Shown here: piece by piece, positions 1 to 8,773 of the stretch
Numbering within the stretch: position 1 is the stretch's first letter
Layout: each line of letters begins with the position of its first letter
Assembly: GCF_039537965.1 (NCBI RefSeq)
Contig: NZ_BAABBM010000001.1
Location: 1,826,001 to 1,890,000 of the forward strand
Direction of reading: 5' to 3'
Origin: Sphingomonas limnosediminicola
Lineage (GTDB): Bacteria; Pseudomonadota; Alphaproteobacteria; Sphingomonadales; Sphingomonadaceae
Length of the DNA: 64,000 bases
The notes under the pieces: model-generated
Databases searched by the model: none
What the model saw: only the letters and a program-made list of their open reading frames with translations
Told to the model about the DNA's origin: nothing
Translations under genes and position numbers: made by a program

Positions 1-513
1 CCGATGATCGTCATGGGCTGCATCGTCACAGTGGCCATGTTGCGGAACGGCACCGTGCCTTTCTTCTTCCGGCCGCTGCAGTTCCTGATTTTCGACCCGC
101 TAACCCTGTTCGCCTTTGCCGGGCTGACCATTGCCGCGGTAATCAACCGCAAGCGTACCGAATGGCACCGTCGCCTGCACTTCTGCGGCATGTCTCTGCT
201 GCTTGGCCCGGCGTTTGGACGCTTGCTGCCCATGCCGCTGCTGCAGCCCTGGGCATGGGAGGCGGCGTTCGCGGCGACCATGCTGTTCCCGATCGCCGGC
301 GTCATCGCTGACCTCAGGCGGAGCGGTCGCGCCCATCCGGCCTGGTTTTATGGCATCGCCTCCATGATCGGCGCTTTCGTCCTAATCGAGGCGATCACCT
401 ACAGCCCTGTCGGAACAGGCATCTATGATTTGGTCACCGCCGGGTCACCTGGCGCATCGATCGATCCGCTCGCCTTCGGGACACCCCGGTCAGGTCCCGT
501 CACCGGTCGCTGA
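1..513 (+). CDS. Multi-pass membrane protein, 5' end outside window
   Basis: The frame is open from the first base of the window, so this is the C-terminal part of a longer protein; an ATG at 4 is possible but the frame continues upstream. About four hydrophobic segments are visible (near residues 36-48, 60-80, 86-101 and 117-135) with short basic loops between them, and the last 30 residues are Gly/Pro/Ser-rich and probably outside the membrane. I do not recognise the family. The gene ends 9 nt before a strong hairpin and converges with rplT. Confidence 0.6.
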   Translation, partial: PMIVMGCIVTVAMLRNGTVPFFFRPLQFLIFDPLTLFAFAGLTIAAVINRKRTEWHRRLHFCGMSLLLGPAFGRLLPMPLLQPWAWEAAFAATMLFPIAGVIADLRRSGRAHPAWFYGIASMIGAFVLIEAITYSPVGTGIYDLVTAGSPGASIDPLAFGTPRSGPVTGR

Positions 514-521
514 TAAAAAGG

Positions 522-560
522 AAAGGGCGCCGCGGATTGCTCCGGGCGCCCTTTGCCTTG
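522..560 (-). terminator. Intrinsic terminator of rpmI-rplT
   Basis: A 10-bp perfect inverted repeat (522-531 with 545-554, core GGGCGCC) has a 13-nt loop. Read on the minus strand it is followed by CCTTTTTATC, giving a stem plus T-run directly after the rplT stop. On the plus strand the trailing sequence is not T-rich, so it mainly serves the minus strand, though it could also stop the convergent upstream gene. Confidence 0.8.
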
Positions 561-576
561 TCTCCGTGATGAAAGC

Positions 577-945
577 TTAGGCCGCCTTCTTCTCCAGCGC
601 GCTCTTCGCTTGCGCGATGATGGCGCTGAACGCCTCCGCTTCGTGCATCGCAATGTCCGCGAGAACCTTGCGGTCGAGCGTGACGCCGGCAAGGTTCAGC
701 GCGTGAATGAACTGGCCGTAGGTCAGTCCTTCGGCGCGAACCGCGGCGTTGATGCGCTGGATCCACAGGGCGCGGAAGCTCCGCTTCTTCACCTTGCGAT
801 CGCGATAGGCGTACTGCCCGGCCTTCTCGACGGCCTGACGGGCGACGCGGATCGTGTTCTTGCGACGGCCGTAATAGCCCTTCGCCTGTTCCAGGAGCCG
901 TTTGTGCTTGGCGCGGGTGGTTACACCCCGTTTGACGCGTGCCAT
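577..945 (-). CDS. rplT: 50S ribosomal protein L20
   Basis: The 122-residue protein has the usual L20 length and the highly basic N-terminal half typical of the family (MARVKRG start, YYGRRKN near residue 24, [10 protein letters not shown] near residue 57). L20 binds 23S rRNA early in 50S assembly and in several bacteria represses its own operon. It lies 14 nt after rpmI, the usual order, and is followed by a strong terminator. infC, which often precedes rpmI, is not present here. Confidence 0.97.
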   Translation of the reverse strand: MARVKRGVTTRAKHKRLLEQAKGYYGRRKNTIRVARQAVEKAGQYAYRDRKVKKRSFRALWIQRINAAVRAEGLTYGQFIHALNLAGVTLDRKVLADIAMHEAEAFSAIIAQAKSALEKKAA

Positions 946-959
946 GTCTTATCCGCTCC

Positions 960-1163
960 TTACTTGAGGCCGTACGGGGCCCAGGCCTTCACGCGCGCCG
1001 TGTCGGCGTCTGCGAGAATTTCCGTGCCGCGGTTCTGGCGGATATACTTGGCGTTGTGGCTGATCAGCCGGTGGCGCTTGCCAGCGACGCCGTGCTTGAT
1101 CTTGCCGGTGGCGGTGAGCTTGAAGCGCTTTTTGACGCCGCTCTTCGTCTTCAGCTTGGGCAT
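960..1163 (-). CDS. rpmI: 50S ribosomal protein L35
   Basis: This 67-residue protein begins MPKLKTKSGVKKRFK and contains the family's HRLISHN-like segment. The frame extends upstream, but the start at 1163 is fixed by an AAAGGAG ribosome-binding site 7 nt ahead and by the family N-terminus. L35 is a small basic component of the large ribosomal subunit. It is co-transcribed with rplT. Confidence 0.96.
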   Translation of the reverse strand: MPKLKTKSGVKKRFKLTATGKIKHGVAGKRHRLISHNAKYIRQNRGTEILADADTARVKAWAPYGLK

Positions 1164-1178
1164 TTTCGTCTCCTTTGT

Positions 1179-1194
1179 GCGTCCCGAAGGACGC
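1179..1194 (-). promoter_or_regulatory. UUCG-loop hairpin in rpmI leader
   Basis: On the minus strand GCGTCC-TTCG-GGACGC forms a 6-bp stem closed by a C(UUCG)G tetraloop, an exceptionally stable RNA hairpin. It ends 4 nt before the rpmI Shine-Dalgarno sequence. It could affect ribosome loading or be part of L20 autoregulation. The structure is seen in the sequence; the role is inference. Confidence 0.5.
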
Positions 1195-1295
1195 GACGTT
1201 ATCCGATCGCCACGGCATGCCTTTTGGCCGGGCCATTGGTTTTCCAATGATCTGGAAAGCGGGCGCCTATAGAGAGCGATGCTCGCTAAGGCAAC

Positions 1296-1958
1296 CTACC
1301 AGGCGTGCCGCGAACCGTCTCTTTTGAAGAATCCGCCGCTATCGTCTGGGCCGAGCCGTTCGATCAGCGCGCGCATTTCAGAGACGCTTTGCTCTGGCGG
1401 CGTCGGCGCATTGGCGCCTCCCATCCGCGTCTTCACCCAGCCGGGATCGAGGACAGCGGTGACAACGCCAGGGCGCTGGGCTTCTACGGAGAGCGCATGC
1501 CACGCCATGTTAAGCGCCGCCTTTGAGCTTCGATAAGGCGCGTAGCCGCCGGAGCTTTCACCGATGCTGCCCATGCCGCTGGTCAGCGCCATCAGCTTCC
1601 CTTTCGCGTCCGCAACTTGCCGAAGCACCGATTTCGCTAGCAGGTATGGAGCGACCGTGTTGGTCACCAGCATCGCTGCCCAAGCTCTTCCGTCTTCGGC
1701 AGTCTGAGCCTGCTCCGGCTTCCAGGTCCCCGCGTTGGCAATCAGCAGGTCGAGGCGGTCGATGCGCGAGCCGAGCGCGACGACCGCGTCGAGGTTCTGC
1801 ATATCGAGCTGCTCGATCCGGGCGGCGACCTGGTCGAGCTCCGGGCTGGCTTGCCGGGCGGTGGCAATGACTTCCCAGCCGTCGGCGGCATATTGGCGCG
1901 CGAACTCGAGACCGATGCCACGGTTCGCGCCGGTGATGAGGACTGTGGGCATGGGCAC
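1296..1958 (-). CDS. Short-chain dehydrogenase/reductase (SDR)
   Basis: The 220-residue protein has the classical SDR marks: nucleotide-binding TGANRGIG at residues 9-16, NAG at 75-77, a catalytic Ser near 127 and the YxxxK pair Tyr142/Lys146. The substrate cannot be read from the sequence. The late part (DPGWVKTRMGG) matches the C-factor/sniffer-like group of small SDRs. The gene starts 26 nt after the prs stop on the same strand, so it is probably read through from prs. Confidence 0.85.
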   Translation of the reverse strand: MPMPTVLITGANRGIGLEFARQYAADGWEVIATARQASPELDQVAARIEQLDMQNLDAVVALGSRIDRLDLLIANAGTWKPEQAQTAEDGRAWAAMLVTNTVAPYLLAKSVLRQVADAKGKLMALTSGMGSIGESSGGYAPYRSSKAALNMAWHALSVEAQRPGVVTAVLDPGWVKTRMGGANAPTPPEQSVSEMRALIERLGPDDSGGFFKRDGSRHAW

Positions 1959-1984
1959 TCAACGCGTGCCTGCTGAGAAGTTCC

Positions 1985-2920
1985 TCAGTCGAACAGGCTG
2001 GAGACCGAGCTTTCGTCCGCAATCCGCCGCACGGCCTCGCCGAGCAAGGGCGCGACGCTCAGGCGGCGGATCTTGCTGCCCTTGGGATCGGCTTCGCCGG
2101 TCCAGATCGTGTCGGTGACCACCAACTCGCTGAGCTCGGACTTGGCCACGCGGGCCGCGGCGCCGCCGGAAAGCACGCCGTGCGTGCAATAAGCGAATAC
2201 CTCCGTCGCGCCCTGTTGCTTCAGCGCGGCCGCGGCGTTGCAAAGCGTGCCCGCCGAATCGACGATGTCGTCGATCAGCACGCAGGTGCGGCCTTCGACG
2301 TCACCGATGATATTCATGACTTCGGATTCGCCCGCCCGCTCGCGGCGCTTGTCCACGATGGCCAGCGGCGCGTTGTCGAGCCGCTTAGCGAGCCCGCGCG
2401 CGCGCACAACGCCGCCGACGTCCGGCGACACGACGAGTAGATTGCGGTTGGCCATCCGCGCCTGGATGTCGGTCGCGATGACGGGTGAAGCGAAAAGGTT
2501 ATCGGTTGGGATGTCGAAGAAGCCCTGGATCTGACCCGCGTGCAGGTCGATCGAAAGGACGCGGTTCGCCCCCGCAGTCGTGATCAAATTCGCGACCAGC
2601 TTGGCCGATATCGGTGTCCGCGGCCCGGGCTTCCGGTCCTGCCGGGCATAGCCGAAATAAGGCACGACCGCCGTGATCCGCTTCGCAGACGCGCGCCGGA
2701 GCGCGTCGATGCAGATCAGCAGCTCCATCAGATTGTCGTTGGCCGGGTAGCTCGTGGACTGGATCACAAATACGTCTTCGCCGCGGACGTTCTCGTTGAT
2801 CTCGACGAACACTTCCTCATCGGCGAACCGTCGCACGCTGGCGTCGGTCAGCGGCACCTCAAGATAGTCTGAAATGGACCGGGCCAGCGGTAGGTTGCTG
2901 TTCCCTGCAAGCAATTTCAT
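1985..2920 (-). CDS. prs: Ribose-phosphate pyrophosphokinase
   Basis: PRPP synthase transfers diphosphate from ATP to ribose 5-phosphate, feeding purine, pyrimidine, His, Trp and NAD synthesis. The 311-residue protein begins MKLLAGNSN, the usual family start. The frame runs 18 codons further upstream, but those codons do not resemble the family. The PRPP-binding loop is [12 protein letters not shown], and [10 protein letters not shown] is the ATP-binding flexible loop. The gene is divergent from nadE, a PRPP-linked NAD-synthesis gene, across 91 nt. Confidence 0.96.
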   Translation of the reverse strand: MKLLAGNSNLPLARSISDYLEVPLTDASVRRFADEEVFVEINENVRGEDVFVIQSTSYPANDNLMELLICIDALRRASAKRITAVVPYFGYARQDRKPGPRTPISAKLVANLITTAGANRVLSIDLHAGQIQGFFDIPTDNLFASPVIATDIQARMANRNLLVVSPDVGGVVRARGLAKRLDNAPLAIVDKRRERAGESEVMNIIGDVEGRTCVLIDDIVDSAGTLCNAAAALKQQGATEVFAYCTHGVLSGGAAARVAKSELSELVVTDTIWTGEADPKGSKIRRLSVAPLLGEAVRRIADESSVSSLFD

Positions 2921-3011
2921 GCGCGTGTTCCCCGAGGCGAGACTCGGCTTTAGCGAGCCCATTCGTTCTCGCAAAGGTTGCCCCGGCCCGCACCGTCGCT
3001 AAATCGCCTGC

Positions 3012-4673
3012 ATGACCGATCGTTTGCGTATCGCCTTTGCCCAGATGAACCAACGTGTGGGGGATCTGGAGGGCAACGCGGCGGCGATGCTCGAGATGCG
3101 TCGAAGGGCGAAAGGGGCGGACCTGCTGCTTTGCCCGGAGCTGCAGGTGATCGGCTATCCGCCAGAGGATCTAGTGCTGAAGCCGGAATTCGTCCGGCGG
3201 ACGCATGATTGCACCGACCAGCTAGTGGCGGCGACCGTCGAACCAGGACCCGCGATGTTGATTGGCACGATCGTCAACGAGGGCGGCTCTATATACAACG
3301 CGGTGGTGCTGGCCGACGGCGGTAAGGTGCTCGGCCGGACGCTCAAGCGTGAGCTGCCGAATTACGGCACCTTCGACGAGAAGCGCATTTTTTCGGCGGG
3401 TCCTCTCCCGGAACCCTTCGACTTCAAGGGCGTGAAGATAGGCGTGCCGATCTGCGAGGACATCTGGCAAGAGGTGGTCTGCGCGCACCTCGCGGAGGCT
3501 GGTGCCGAGATACTGCTGGTCCCGAACGGCAGCCCGTACGAGCTCGACAAGGACGACAAGCGCTATCAGCTGGTTCGCAGCCGCGCGCTGCAAACCGGCC
3601 TGCCGATCGCCTACATCAATCGAGTCGGCGGTCAGGACGAACTGGCGTTCGATGGGTCGTCCTTCATCGTCCATCCCGATGGCGAGCGTGTCGTGCAGAT
3701 GCCCGACTGGGATGAAGCCCTGCTGATCACTGACTGGGTGCGCACCACCGACGGCTGGCGCTGTGAGACCCGCAGCGAGCATCAGCTCGATGCCTTTCCC
3801 GCCGATGTCTACCAAGCGATGGTCGTCGCCCTGCGCGACTATGTGGGGCGCAATGGCTTCCCCGGTGTGATCCTCGGTCTCTCCGGCGGCATCGACAGCG
3901 CGCTGTCGGCGGCAGTCGCGGTCGACGCGCTCGGAACCGACAAGGTGTGGGGCGTAATGCTTCCCTCAAAGTACACTAGCGACGAAAGTCTGGAGGACGC
4001 GCAGGAGTGCGCGCGCCTGCTAGGATGCCGTCATGACGTCATTCCCATCGTGCCCGGCGTCGATGCGCTCAACCAGATGCTTCCGGATCTCAAGGGCTTG
4101 GCAGCGGAGAACGTTCAGGCGCGGCTACGCATGGTGACGCTGATGGCGCTTTCGAACGCGCAGGGGCAGATGCTGCTGACCACCGGCAACAAGAGCGAGA
4201 TGTCAGTCGGCTACGCCACCCTCTATGGCGACATGGCAGGCGGCTATTCGGTGCTGAAGGACGCCTACAAGACGACCGTTTTCGCCCTCTCGCGCTGGCG
4301 GAACGAGCACAAGCCGGAAGGTGCCCTTGGCCCCGACGGTCCGGTCATGCCGGAGCGAGTCATCACGAAACCGCCGACGGCCGAGCTCCGCCCCGGCCAG
4401 AAAGACGAAGACAGCCTGCCGCCTTACTCGGTGCTCGATCGCATCCTCGACGGCCTTGTCGATAGGGAGCTCTCGGTGAAGGAGGTCGCCGACGCGACCG
4501 GTGAGGACGCCGCTCTCGTCGCCAGTATCGAAACGATGATGTTGAGGGCCGAGTATAAGCGCCGCCAGGCGCCGCCAGGCGTAAAGATCGGAAACCGCAA
4601 TTTCGGCCGAGACCGCCGCTACCCGATCAGCAACTTCTTCCACACCGGGCCGAGCGCGAAGGCGTCGCAATGA
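3012..4673 (+). CDS. nadE: Glutamine-dependent NAD+ synthetase
   Basis: This two-domain enzyme amidates nicotinic acid adenine dinucleotide to NAD+ with ammonia taken from glutamine. The N-terminal nitrilase-type glutaminase shows the Glu-Lys-Cys triad at about E43, K112 and C148 (VPICEDIW). The C-terminal ATP-pyrophosphatase domain has the SGGIDS P-loop at 291-296. The length of 553 residues is normal for the glutamine-using form. The 3' end overlaps gltX by 4 nt (ATGA), so the two are translationally coupled. Confidence 0.96.
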   Translation: MTDRLRIAFAQMNQRVGDLEGNAAAMLEMRRRAKGADLLLCPELQVIGYPPEDLVLKPEFVRRTHDCTDQLVAATVEPGPAMLIGTIVNEGGSIYNAVVLADGGKVLGRTLKRELPNYGTFDEKRIFSAGPLPEPFDFKGVKIGVPICEDIWQEVVCAHLAEAGAEILLVPNGSPYELDKDDKRYQLVRSRALQTGLPIAYINRVGGQDELAFDGSSFIVHPDGERVVQMPDWDEALLITDWVRTTDGWRCETRSEHQLDAFPADVYQAMVVALRDYVGRNGFPGVILGLSGGIDSALSAAVAVDALGTDKVWGVMLPSKYTSDESLEDAQECARLLGCRHDVIPIVPGVDALNQMLPDLKGLAAENVQARLRMVTLMALSNAQGQMLLTTGNKSEMSVGYATLYGDMAGGYSVLKDAYKTTVFALSRWRNEHKPEGALGPDGPVMPERVITKPPTAELRPGQKDEDSLPPYSVLDRILDGLVDRELSVKEVADATGEDAALVASIETMMLRAEYKRRQAPPGVKIGNRNFGRDRRYPISNFFHTGPSAKASQ

Positions 4674-5989
4674 CTGTCGTCACCCGCTTCGCCCCGTCGC
4701 CGACCGGTCGGCTTCACGTCGGGAACATCCGAACAGCGCTTCACAATTTCCTGTTCGCGCGAAAGCATGGCGGCTGCTTCATTCTGCGCATCGACGACAC
4801 CGACCGGGAGCGGTCGACCGCCGAATTCGACCAGGCGGTCCGGGACGACCTTCAGTGGATGGGCCTCGATCCTGACCAGCTCGTCCGTCAGTCGGAGCGG
4901 TTCGATCTCTACGAGCGCGAGTTCGAGCGGCTGAAGTCTGCGGGCCGCGTCTACGCCTGCTACGAGACGACGGAAGAGCTCGACCTTCGGCGCAAGGTGC
5001 TGCTCGGGCGTGGCCTCCCGCCGGTCTACGAACGCAAGCCGGCCGACGCGCCGGTGCCTGAAGGGCGGGCGCCGCACTGGCGCTTCCGGCTCGATCATGA
5101 GGTGCCGATCGTCTGGCACGACCTCATTCGGGGTGAGCAACGGTTCGATCCCAAGTTGCTCAGCGATCCGGTCGTCCGGCGCGAAGACGGCAGCTGGCTC
5201 TATTTGTTGCCGAGCGTCATCGACGACGTCGACCTCGGCATCACGCACGTCGTGCGCGGCGAGGACCATGTCTCGAACAGCGCTGCGCAGATCCAGATGT
5301 TCGAAGCACTCGGCGCGAGCCCGCCAGAGTTCGCGCACGAGGCCTTGCTTGTTGCGGCCGAGGGCAAATTGTCGAAGCGGCTTGGGTCATATGGTGCCGA
5401 ACATCTTCGGGCCGAGGGCGTAGAGCCGATGGCGATGCTCTCCGTGCTCGCCCGCATTGGCACGTCGCAGCCGGTTGAGCCGGTCGCCAGTCTCGACGCG
5501 CTTGCCGACAGCTTCGACTTCGCAACCTTCGGCCGCGCGCCTGCGCACTTCGACCCGCATGAGGTCGAACTCGTCAATGCGCGACTTCTGCACCAGCTCG
5601 ACTATTCCGATGTCGCCGATCGGCTCCCCGAAGATGCCACGGAGGGGGACTGGCTGCTCCTGCGCCCGAATCTGCAAAAGTTGTCGGACTTCGACGAGTG
5701 GTTTGCCGTGCTTCACGGGGAAGTCGATCCGGCGGTGCTCAGCCACGAGGAGCGTCTCTTCATCCGCGACGCAGCGGCCGCGGCCGAAAAGCTGGACTGG
5801 GACGCCAACACTTGGCGGACCCTGACCGGCGAGCTGAAACAGTCGAGCGGGCGCAAAGGTCGCGACCTGTTTCACCCCTTGCGCCTTGCGCTCACCGGAC
5901 GCGACAGCGGGCCGGAGATGGCCGGCTTGCTCGAAACGATGGGCAAGGACCGCGCGCTCCGTCGCCTCGAAGCCGCTGCCAAACGCTGA
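4670..5989 (+). CDS. gltX: Glutamyl-tRNA synthetase
   Basis: This class I aminoacyl-tRNA synthetase has 439 residues. The HIGH motif appears as HVGN (16-19) after FAPSPTG, the DDTDRERS segment follows, and the KMSKS loop is KLSKR (233-237). Many alphaproteobacteria carry two gltX paralogues with different tRNA specificity, and this could be either. No second copy lies in the window. It is coupled to nadE by an ATGA overlap. Confidence 0.93.
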   Translation: MTVVTRFAPSPTGRLHVGNIRTALHNFLFARKHGGCFILRIDDTDRERSTAEFDQAVRDDLQWMGLDPDQLVRQSERFDLYEREFERLKSAGRVYACYETTEELDLRRKVLLGRGLPPVYERKPADAPVPEGRAPHWRFRLDHEVPIVWHDLIRGEQRFDPKLLSDPVVRREDGSWLYLLPSVIDDVDLGITHVVRGEDHVSNSAAQIQMFEALGASPPEFAHEALLVAAEGKLSKRLGSYGAEHLRAEGVEPMAMLSVLARIGTSQPVEPVASLDALADSFDFATFGRAPAHFDPHEVELVNARLLHQLDYSDVADRLPEDATEGDWLLLRPNLQKLSDFDEWFAVLHGEVDPAVLSHEERLFIRDAAAAAEKLDWDANTWRTLTGELKQSSGRKGRDLFHPLRLALTGRDSGPEMAGLLETMGKDRALRRLEAAAKR

Positions 5990-6039
5990 TTCTGCCCCCA
6001 CGCGCCGCATCAACAAGCCTCTTGCGGAACAAATGTAAT

Positions 6040-6059
6040 GATGTAACATTCCTTACATC
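6040..6059. promoter_or_regulatory. Inverted repeat upstream of tonB-like gene
   Basis: GATGTAA (6040-6046) and TTACATC (6053-6059) form a perfect 7-bp inverted repeat with a 6-nt spacer, and another TGTAA lies at 6034-6038. It sits 23 nt before the tonB-like start codon in the only AT-rich part of this spacer. It fits a dimeric-repressor operator. No regulator is encoded next to it. Confidence 0.45.
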
Positions 6060-6082
6060 AGAGTCGCGTGAAGGAGGGTTGT

Positions 6083-6757
6083 ATGCTCGCTTACGCCGCC
6101 GGCAGCAGGCGCATCGCCGCCCGCAGCTCCAACCCCAATCTCATGTTGATTGTGATCGGTGCGCACGTTGCCGCCGTCGCCATCCTGATGAGCGCCAAGA
6201 TGGACCTGCCGATCCGACCCACCTTTCACGGAACCGATCTCATTTTCGTGCCGATAGAGAACGATCCTCCTCCAATCGATATCAAGCCGCAGGTGCCGCA
6301 ACCGCCGCGGACAACGCTGTCCGTAATTTACAGGCCTCCGACCCAAGTCGATCTGGTCACGACGATAGGCCGGCAGGCCGAGACAGGGTCGGACCCCATC
6401 GACCTCGGGACGCTTGGTGGCACGGGAACCACCGTGATCCCGCACATCGATCCTATCATCCCGCCGAACTCGGTTCGCTCTGCCGCGCGCCTCTTGACGT
6501 CAGGTGCAGAGCTGAAGCCGCCCTATCCGCCAATGAAGCTTCTCAACGAGGAGGAAGGCGCGGTCACGGTCAAGCTGACGATCGACGACAACGGCCACGT
6601 CGTCGCCGTCGATCCAGTCGGGCGTGCCGATCCCGCTTTCCTTGCCTCGGCGCGCAAGCATGTGATGGCGCACTGGCGGTTCAAGCCGGCGAGCGAAGAC
6701 GGACACGCGATTGCCTCGACCACCGTCGTGACGCTCCGCTTCGAGCTCAACGGCTAG
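6083..6757 (+). CDS. TonB-family energy-transducer protein
   Basis: This 224-residue protein has one N-terminal transmembrane segment (about residues 20-36), a Pro-rich periplasmic linker (PPPIDIKPQVPQPPRTT region) and a C-terminal TonB-type domain with PPYPP, VTVKLTIDDNGHV and HWRFKPA. TonB proteins pass proton-motive energy to outer-membrane receptors. An in-frame GTG lies at 6068, but AAGGAGGG at 6071-6078 places the start at ATG 6083. ExbB/ExbD are not adjacent. Confidence 0.85.
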   Translation: MLAYAAGSRRIAARSSNPNLMLIVIGAHVAAVAILMSAKMDLPIRPTFHGTDLIFVPIENDPPPIDIKPQVPQPPRTTLSVIYRPPTQVDLVTTIGRQAETGSDPIDLGTLGGTGTTVIPHIDPIIPPNSVRSAARLLTSGAELKPPYPPMKLLNEEEGAVTVKLTIDDNGHVVAVDPVGRADPAFLASARKHVMAHWRFKPASEDGHAIASTTVVTLRFELNG

Positions 6758-6808
6758 TTTTAGTCCAGGGCTGGCGCCGGCCCCCCGCCAGCCCTATTTT
6801 CGTGAACG

Positions 6809-7129
6809 ATGTCCTGGTTTCCCCGTCCGTCCGGCCCACGCGCCGCCTTTGCCGACCTTGCCGCCTTCCTGCGTCACCGCAGCCGGGAGCAGGTGATCGG
6901 CGGCATGCTCGCAGTCCTGGTGACGACGATCATCGTCATCGAGTTCGTGCTCGATGCGAAGATGGGCACGGCGCCGCCGCCGCAAGTCGTCTACGTCGAG
7001 CTTTTCCCGTCGAACCGCACGGACGCGCAGATCATCGCTGACCAGAAGAAGGACGCGGCGAAAAAGCGCGCCGCCGAGCTCGAGAAGCAACGGCAATACC
7101 AGAAGCTCGAGAAACAGCTCGGGATGTGA
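6809..7129 (+). CDS. Small single-pass membrane protein
   Basis: This 106-residue protein has a basic N-terminus, one transmembrane helix near residues 29-48 and a C-terminal charged, probably coiled-coil tail rich in Lys, Glu and Gln. I do not recognise a family. It overlaps the ribD start by 4 nt (ATGTGA, with ribD using the GTG), so it is translated in the same operon and probably coupled to ribD. Any link to riboflavin synthesis is only positional. Confidence 0.7.
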   Translation: MSWFPRPSGPRAAFADLAAFLRHRSREQVIGGMLAVLVTTIIVIEFVLDAKMGTAPPPQVVYVELFPSNRTDAQIIADQKKDAAKKRAAELEKQRQYQKLEKQLGM

Positions 7130-8103
7130 GCGCCGACAAGCGCTTCATGGCCGAAGCGCTGGCGCTCGCCGAAGCCGCGCGCGGGCAGAGCGCGCCCAAT
7201 CCCAACGTCGGTTGCGTGATCGTATCGACAAACGGCCGCATCGTGGGGCGCGGCTCTACCGCCTCAGGCGGCAGGCCGCATGCTGAGGCTATCGCGCTTC
7301 AGCAGGCAGGCAAGAAGGCGGCCGGCTCGACGGTTTATGTGACGCTCGAACCCTGTGCGCACCAAAGCCCGCGCGGGCCGGCGTGCGCGGAGCTCCTGCG
7401 GGCAGCCAAGCCCGAACGTATTGTCATCGCGCTTAAGGACCCCGACCCGCGCACCAGCGGCAAAGGCATCAAGCGGCTACGTGCAGCAGGTATCGAAGTT
7501 CAACTTGGCCTTGACCGTGACGCGGCAAGACGCTCCCTCGCTGGTTGGCTGACGCGATCGAAGCTTGGCCGCCCCCGCGTGACGCTCAAGCTGGCGCTGT
7601 CGATCGACGGAAAGATCGCGCTGCCGTCAGGGGAGAGCAAATGGATCACCGGGGAGGATGCCCGGCGCCACGTCCATTTGGAACGCGCGCACTCGGACAT
7701 GATCCTCGTCGGGCGCGGGACCTACCTGGCCGATCAGCCGCGGCTCGACGTGAGGCTCCCCGGTCTTGAGGAGCGCTCGCCTCGGCGCGCGCTCCTCACT
7801 CATGGAGAAGCGGTCGATGGCTGGGAAATCCTTACTGATCCGCAAGATGTATATCGACTTCATGACGTCAACGAGCTGCTGGTCGAGGGCGGGTCGGCGA
7901 CCGCGACGGCGTTTCTGGCCGAAGATTTGGTTGACCGCATTCTCATCTATCGCGCGCCGATCATCGTCGGCGAAGGCAAGTCATCGTTCGGCTATGTCGG
8001 CCTCGACGCGATCGGCGACGCGCATGGCCGCTGGCGGTTTGTCGACGACCACCATCTCGGCGTCGACCGCCTCGAAGTTTACGAGCGGGTCCGCGAAGGC
8101 TAG
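7126..8103 (+). CDS. ribD: Riboflavin biosynthesis deaminase/reductase RibD
   Basis: This bifunctional enzyme deaminates and then reduces the pyrimidine intermediate after GTP cyclohydrolase II. The N-terminal cytidine-deaminase-type domain has the zinc site HAE (52-54), PCAH with Cys77, and Cys87. The C-terminal NADPH-dependent reductase domain contains LKLALSIDGK and LLVEGG. The start is a GTG overlapping the preceding gene's stop. At 325 residues it is slightly shorter than E. coli RibD (367). First biosynthetic gene of ribD-ribE-ribB-ribH. Confidence 0.95.
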   Translation: MSADKRFMAEALALAEAARGQSAPNPNVGCVIVSTNGRIVGRGSTASGGRPHAEAIALQQAGKKAAGSTVYVTLEPCAHQSPRGPACAELLRAAKPERIVIALKDPDPRTSGKGIKRLRAAGIEVQLGLDRDAARRSLAGWLTRSKLGRPRVTLKLALSIDGKIALPSGESKWITGEDARRHVHLERAHSDMILVGRGTYLADQPRLDVRLPGLEERSPRRALLTHGEAVDGWEILTDPQDVYRLHDVNELLVEGGSATATAFLAEDLVDRILIYRAPIIVGEGKSSFGYVGLDAIGDAHGRWRFVDDHHLGVDRLEVYERVREG

Positions 8104-8112
8104 GCGCGGCGC

Positions 8113-8721
8113 ATGTTCACCGGGATCGTCACCGACGTCGGCACCGTCCGAAAGGCCGAGCAGCGCGGCGACCTGCGGCTGGAGATTGAGACCGGTTATG
8201 ATCTTGGAACGGTCGATCTGGGCGCCTCGATCGCCTGTTCTGGTGTCTGCCTGACGGTCGTCGATAAGGGCGAGGACTGGTTCGCGGTCGACGTTTCGGG
8301 GGAAACCTTGTCGCGGACCGCCAAGGACATATGGCGCGAAGGCGCGAAGCTGAATCTGGAGCGATCTCTACGCCTTGGCGATGAACTGGGCGGACACATT
8401 GTCACCGGGCACGTCGATGCGGTTGCTGAGGTCGTTGACGTCTGTCCCGAGGGCGACTCGGTAAAGGTCGGCATCTCGGTGCCTCGCCAACTCGGTCCGA
8501 TGATTGCGGCGAAAGGGTCGATTTCGATCGACGGTGTGTCACTGACCGTCAACGAGGTTCGCGATGCGGAGGACGGAGGCACGCATTTCTCGGTGAACAT
8601 CATTCCCCATACGGCGCAGCAGACGACGCTCGCTCGGTTGGCCGTGGGGCGACAGCTTAATGTCGAGATTGACGTGCTTGCCCGCTACATTGACCGGATG
8701 CTGTCCGCTCGCGCACAGTAG
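8113..8721 (+). CDS. ribE: Riboflavin synthase alpha subunit
   Basis: This enzyme dismutates two 6,7-dimethyl-8-ribityllumazines to riboflavin plus the pyrimidine precursor. The 202-residue protein starts MFTGIV and is an internal duplication of lumazine-binding barrels, with GxxIACSGVCLTVV in the first half and GSISIDGVSLTVN in the second. It lies 9 nt after ribD. The same protein is named RibC in E. coli. The 52-nt gap that follows contains an AT-rich palindrome. Confidence 0.95.
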   Translation: MFTGIVTDVGTVRKAEQRGDLRLEIETGYDLGTVDLGASIACSGVCLTVVDKGEDWFAVDVSGETLSRTAKDIWREGAKLNLERSLRLGDELGGHIVTGHVDAVAEVVDVCPEGDSVKVGISVPRQLGPMIAAKGSISIDGVSLTVNEVRDAEDGGTHFSVNIIPHTAQQTTLARLAVGRQLNVEIDVLARYIDRMLSARAQ

Positions 8722-8744
8722 GAACACATTTGTTCCTCCTTTCG

Positions 8745-8762
8745 ATCACATCATAATGTGAT
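8745..8762. promoter_or_regulatory. 18-bp palindrome ahead of HTH-ribB
   Basis: ATCACAT (8745-8751) and ATGTGAT (8756-8762) form a perfect 7-bp inverted repeat around CATA. The site lies 11 nt before the ribB start codon, inside a spacer of a few dozen bases within the rib operon, and abuts the GGAG ribosome-binding site (8765-8768). The gene it precedes encodes a helix-turn-helix domain fused to RibB, so it is a good candidate operator for that protein. This pairing is inference. Confidence 0.55.
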
Positions 8763-8773
8763 ATGGAGTGCTT

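Noticed and set aside
5698..7041. Plus-strand frame of 447 codons spanning gltX, the tonB-like gene and the small membrane gene
   Set aside because: It overlaps three better-supported genes in other frames and has Arg/Ala/Pro-rich shadow composition.
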